Position numbers and translations under genes: made by a program
Part shown: positions 61,818-64,000 of the stretch, in pieces
How positions within the stretch are numbered: the stretch's first letter is position 1
How the letters are laid out: each line of letters opens with the position of its first letter
The notes under the pieces: model-generated
The model's input: the letters and a program-made list of their open reading frames with translations, nothing else
What the model was told of the DNA's origin: nothing
Databases searched by the model: none
Assembly: GCA_964554365.1 (NCBI GenBank)
Contig: CAZKOJ010000002.1
Location: 17,655 to 81,654, forward strand
DNA length: 64,000 nt
Direction of reading: 5' to 3'
Source of the DNA: Clostridium_AM sp964554365
Lineage (GTDB): Bacteria > Bacillota > Clostridia > Clostridiales > Clostridiaceae

Positions 61818-63158
61818 CTATAAAACTTGAAGCATAATATTTAGTACAAACACATTTTCACTATTTTCAATATAAGTAGTTCCAAAATATTTATCAGCAA
61901 TACTTTCAATATTTAAAAGTCCCAATCCATGATTTACATCATCACCTTTATCTGTACCTATATGATTTTTATTTATATAGCCTTGCATGCTATTCTTTAT
62001 TTCAAATACTATAAATGACTTATTCAAGGTGCTTGTTATATGTATATATTTTTTTATGCTCTCATCTGTAATTTTTTCACAAGCCTCTATTGCATTATCT
62101 AATGAATTACCAAGTATTATACATAAGTCAAAAGAGTCAACTTTTGTGCTACCTGGTATTTTTAAATTACATTTAAAATCTATATTTTTATCTATACTGA
62201 TATTATATTTTTCACTTATAACAGCATCAGCAAATTGATTTCCTGTATTTACTTTTAAATTAAGGCTTTCTACTGACTCGGTTATTTTTTTTAAATACTC
62301 CTCTGTGCTTTTTATATCACCATCTGCAATTAAATTTTTAATACAAATCAGATGATTATTTATATCATGCTTAAATGCTCTAGTATTTTTAAATTGTATC
62401 TGCAAATTTTTATAATGTCGAGTTTGTATATTAAATTGCTGCGTTAATAATAATTGCTTCTGCCGCAGGGCATTTTCTTTTATAAGCCTGTCTAAGGTTA
62501 TTACTGTAAGCACTGCACAAATTAAAGCCACAGATACAAATCCCATCATTTTTATATTATTAAATAATAAATTATTTACATTATTACTTTTGTAATAAAC
62601 CTTAAAATATTCACATAGTAAAGCTACTATAAACACATTCGGAACAATAAAGAATAACATATATTTAAAATTTTTAAAGCTATTATCAATACAGTAGTTC
62701 TTTAATATAAAATTAAGTAATAAAATATAAAGTAATTGTGAAATGATTAAGAATATCTGATTTGCTATTCCCCTTATCAGTTCTGTTTGATAATGGGAAT
62801 TTGATATAACAATATAATTTGACATATAAATTAAAGGTACTGTTATATACTGAAATAGTTCATCAAAACAAATATATATTATGGTAACTATAATCTTTTT
62901 GAAGCATGTCCCCTTGCAAAATATTAAAGAAAAAACAAAAATATATATAGCTGTAGGTATCCACTGATAAATGCTTTCCATATTAAATTTCTCTACAATT
63001 AAGAAAGGAATATTAACTGTTATAACCATTGCTATAAGCACATACTGGGACTTGGCTTTAAATCCTAAAAATCTTTTAAGTACTATGTATAATATTGAAA
63101 AGCGTAGTATACATGAAACAAAAAACAGCATTTTTTCAATCACAATAAAAGTAACCAC
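61818..63158 (-). CDS. AgrC-like sensor histidine kinase (GHKL)
   Basis: 446 residues, GTG start eight bases after GGTGGAG, four bases from the regulator stop. Six to seven membrane helices (about 8-230), as in quorum-sensing kinases. AFKHDINNHLICIKNL holds the phospho-histidine of the HPK10 class; the GHKL ATPase shows LGNSLDNAIEACE and GLGLLNIESI. It pairs with the LytTR regulator upstream. No AgrB peptidase or AgrD peptide gene is seen in the window, so the signal is unknown. Confidence 0.92.
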   Translation of the reverse strand: MVTFIVIEKMLFFVSCILRFSILYIVLKRFLGFKAKSQYVLIAMVITVNIPFLIVEKFNMESIYQWIPTAIYIFVFSLIFCKGTCFKKIIVTIIYICFDELFQYITVPLIYMSNYIVISNSHYQTELIRGIANQIFLIISQLLYILLLNFILKNYCIDNSFKNFKYMLFFIVPNVFIVALLCEYFKVYYKSNNVNNLLFNNIKMMGFVSVALICAVLTVITLDRLIKENALRQKQLLLTQQFNIQTRHYKNLQIQFKNTRAFKHDINNHLICIKNLIADGDIKSTEEYLKKITESVESLNLKVNTGNQFADAVISEKYNISIDKNIDFKCNLKIPGSTKVDSFDLCIILGNSLDNAIEACEKITDESIKKYIHITSTLNKSFIVFEIKNSMQGYINKNHIGTDKGDDVNHGLGLLNIESIADKYFGTTYIENSENVFVLNIMLQVL

Positions 63159-63161
63159 TTT

Positions 63162-63884
63162 CTATACTCCACCTCGCTTTATATACTTTAAAAAGGCCTT
63201 AGAAAACTCATCATATTTACTTTTTGATAGCATTATTCTTGTATTATTGTCAAGCACTATTTCTGTTTTATCAAATTTCATTACATATCTTAGATTTACT
63301 ATATAACTCCTATGACATCTGAAAAAGCTGTCTCTAGGAACCCTTGCCTCTATATTTGTGATCTTGTCATAATATTGGATTACCTCCATTTGAGTATGTA
63401 TATTTATAATTCTATTCTGCACCTCAAAGAAGTGTATATTATCTAATAGTACTTTTATTACACTTTTTCCTTTGTTAATTACAATGTACTGTTCATCATT
63501 TTCTTTAGACTTAGGCACCTTTAGAATTCTATCCATAATTTCTAATATCTTTTCTTCAGCTGCAGGTTTTATAAGATAATGAAATGCAGATACATCAAAG
63601 GCTTCAAAAACATATTCTTCAAAAGCTGTTATAAAAATAATCTTTGTAGCATTATTATTTTTCCTCATACTTTTAGCTATATCTATACCAGAAAGCTTGC
63701 CCATTTTTATATCTAAAAACACAATATCAAAATAGCTATCAGAAAAAATCAGGTTCTCCCCACTACTAAATTCTTCAATGTCATAGTAGTAATCACAATA
63801 ATTGTTTTCTAAAACACTTTTAATCTTCTTTATAACATCTAGTCTCTGAAGCACTTCATCATCACAAACTGCAATTTTAAGCAT
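63162..63884 (-). CDS. LytTR family response regulator (AgrA/VirR-like)
   Basis: 240 residues. Receiver with VCDDEVLQ pocket, aspartate in IVFLDIKMGKLSG and lysine in HYLIKPAAEEKI. The LytTR DNA-binding domain (about 140-238) shows FFEVQNRIINIHT and RDSFFRCHRSYIVNLRYV, the conserved beta-strand pattern. ATG after GGAAG. First gene of the pair with the AgrC-like kinase. Confidence 0.93.
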   Translation of the reverse strand: MLKIAVCDDEVLQRLDVIKKIKSVLENNYCDYYYDIEEFSSGENLIFSDSYFDIVFLDIKMGKLSGIDIAKSMRKNNNATKIIFITAFEEYVFEAFDVSAFHYLIKPAAEEKILEIMDRILKVPKSKENDEQYIVINKGKSVIKVLLDNIHFFEVQNRIINIHTQMEVIQYYDKITNIEARVPRDSFFRCHRSYIVNLRYVMKFDKTEIVLDNNTRIMLSKSKYDEFSKAFLKYIKRGGV

Positions 63885-63911
63885 ACGAAACTTCCTTTCT
63901 ATTTTTTCCTA

Positions 63912-64000
63912 TATTTATCCGATGGCTACCATCCGTAACACCCCCATCCTCTTCAAGGTGGGGGATGACGGCTGCTACGCCCCTGGATAAGTTCTTCTAA
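63912..64000. other. Structured element at the window edge
   Basis: TTATCC (63915-63920) and GGATAA close a multi-part fold with a CCCCCA/GGGGG hairpin in the middle. Higher G+C than the surroundings. It ends 27 bases before the LytTR regulator start. The 5' flank matches 49095-49108, and part matches the 60.77 kb element. It is either an end of an IS200/IS605-like element continuing outside the window or a leader RNA. Confidence 0.4.

Noticed and set aside
1..64000. CRISPR arrays, tRNA or rRNA genes
   Set aside because: No regularly spaced direct repeats, cloverleaf-like GTTCGA-containing segments or rRNA-like stretches were seen.

Overview
The window is AT-rich, with TTG and GTG starts next to strong AGGAGG-like ribosome binding sites, small intergenic hairpins and gene families typical of Firmicutes. 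These include DegV, HxlR, a Ctc-type L25 protein, Lnr- and Bce-like transporter modules, AgrC/LytTR pairs and a clostridial-style surface protein. It is most likely a chromosomal segment of a Clostridium sensu stricto species. No rRNA, tRNA, CRISPR array or intact transposase was seen.

Layout. At 0.1-0.8 kb is a HicB/HicA toxin-antitoxin pair with a consensus promoter overlapped by an operator. At 0.9-5.0 kb is a very large secreted BspA-like leucine-rich-repeat protein with Ig-like domains and a C-terminal CFI box plus membrane anchor. At 5.4-7.5 kb is a small resistance graveyard: a broken chloramphenicol acetyltransferase (CAT), a GNAT, an intact CAT and a broken peptide deformylase. From 8.4 to 20.6 kb lies an apparent sigma-54 nitrogen regulon. 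It holds a nitrilase-type amidase, a PAS-AAA+ activator, a MATE exporter, a second AAA+ activator without a sensor domain, a chemoreceptor, an amino-acid/polyamine permease, an acetamidase/formamidase and a glutamine-synthetase-like ligase. Three -24/-12 promoters can be read directly, before the nitrilase, the MATE exporter and the ligase-acetamidase pair.

From 20.8 to 31.7 kb are housekeeping and accessory genes: HAD phosphatase, NUDIX hydrolase, XRE regulator with a membrane partner, DegV, AEC transporter, HxlR regulator with a flavin-type oxidoreductase, a secreted GH18 protein with a fibronectin domain, a DUF218 membrane protein and a nitroreductase. A deleted AAA-ATPase gene also lies here. 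From 31.8 to 63.9 kb the window is dominated by signalling and export. It holds an Lnr-like two-component system with a three-gene ABC exporter, a second two-component/MacB-FtsX module, a Bce-like module with an unusually short permease beside a penicillin-binding-protein-like serine hydrolase, a third OmpR-type system with a membrane propeller and a divergent secreted protein, and an AgrC/LytTR pair. A three-subunit molybdenum hydroxylase, a tandem GNAT acetyltransferase, a Ctc/L25 protein and a coiled-coil protein are interspersed.

The most notable element is at 48.66-48.97 kb: a consensus promoter, a ten-codon leader peptide with its own ribosome binding site, and competing hairpins ending in an intrinsic terminator, all upstream of the tandem GNAT gene. 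This has the architecture of a translation-coupled attenuator, of the kind known before genes for ribosome-targeting antibiotic resistance. Other unexplained signals are a family of terminator-like hairpins with a conserved loop and co-varying stems, a promoter block duplicated 15 kb apart, and structured repeats near 49.1, 60.8 and 63.9 kb. All product names rest on reading motifs and family resemblance by eye; no database search was run.
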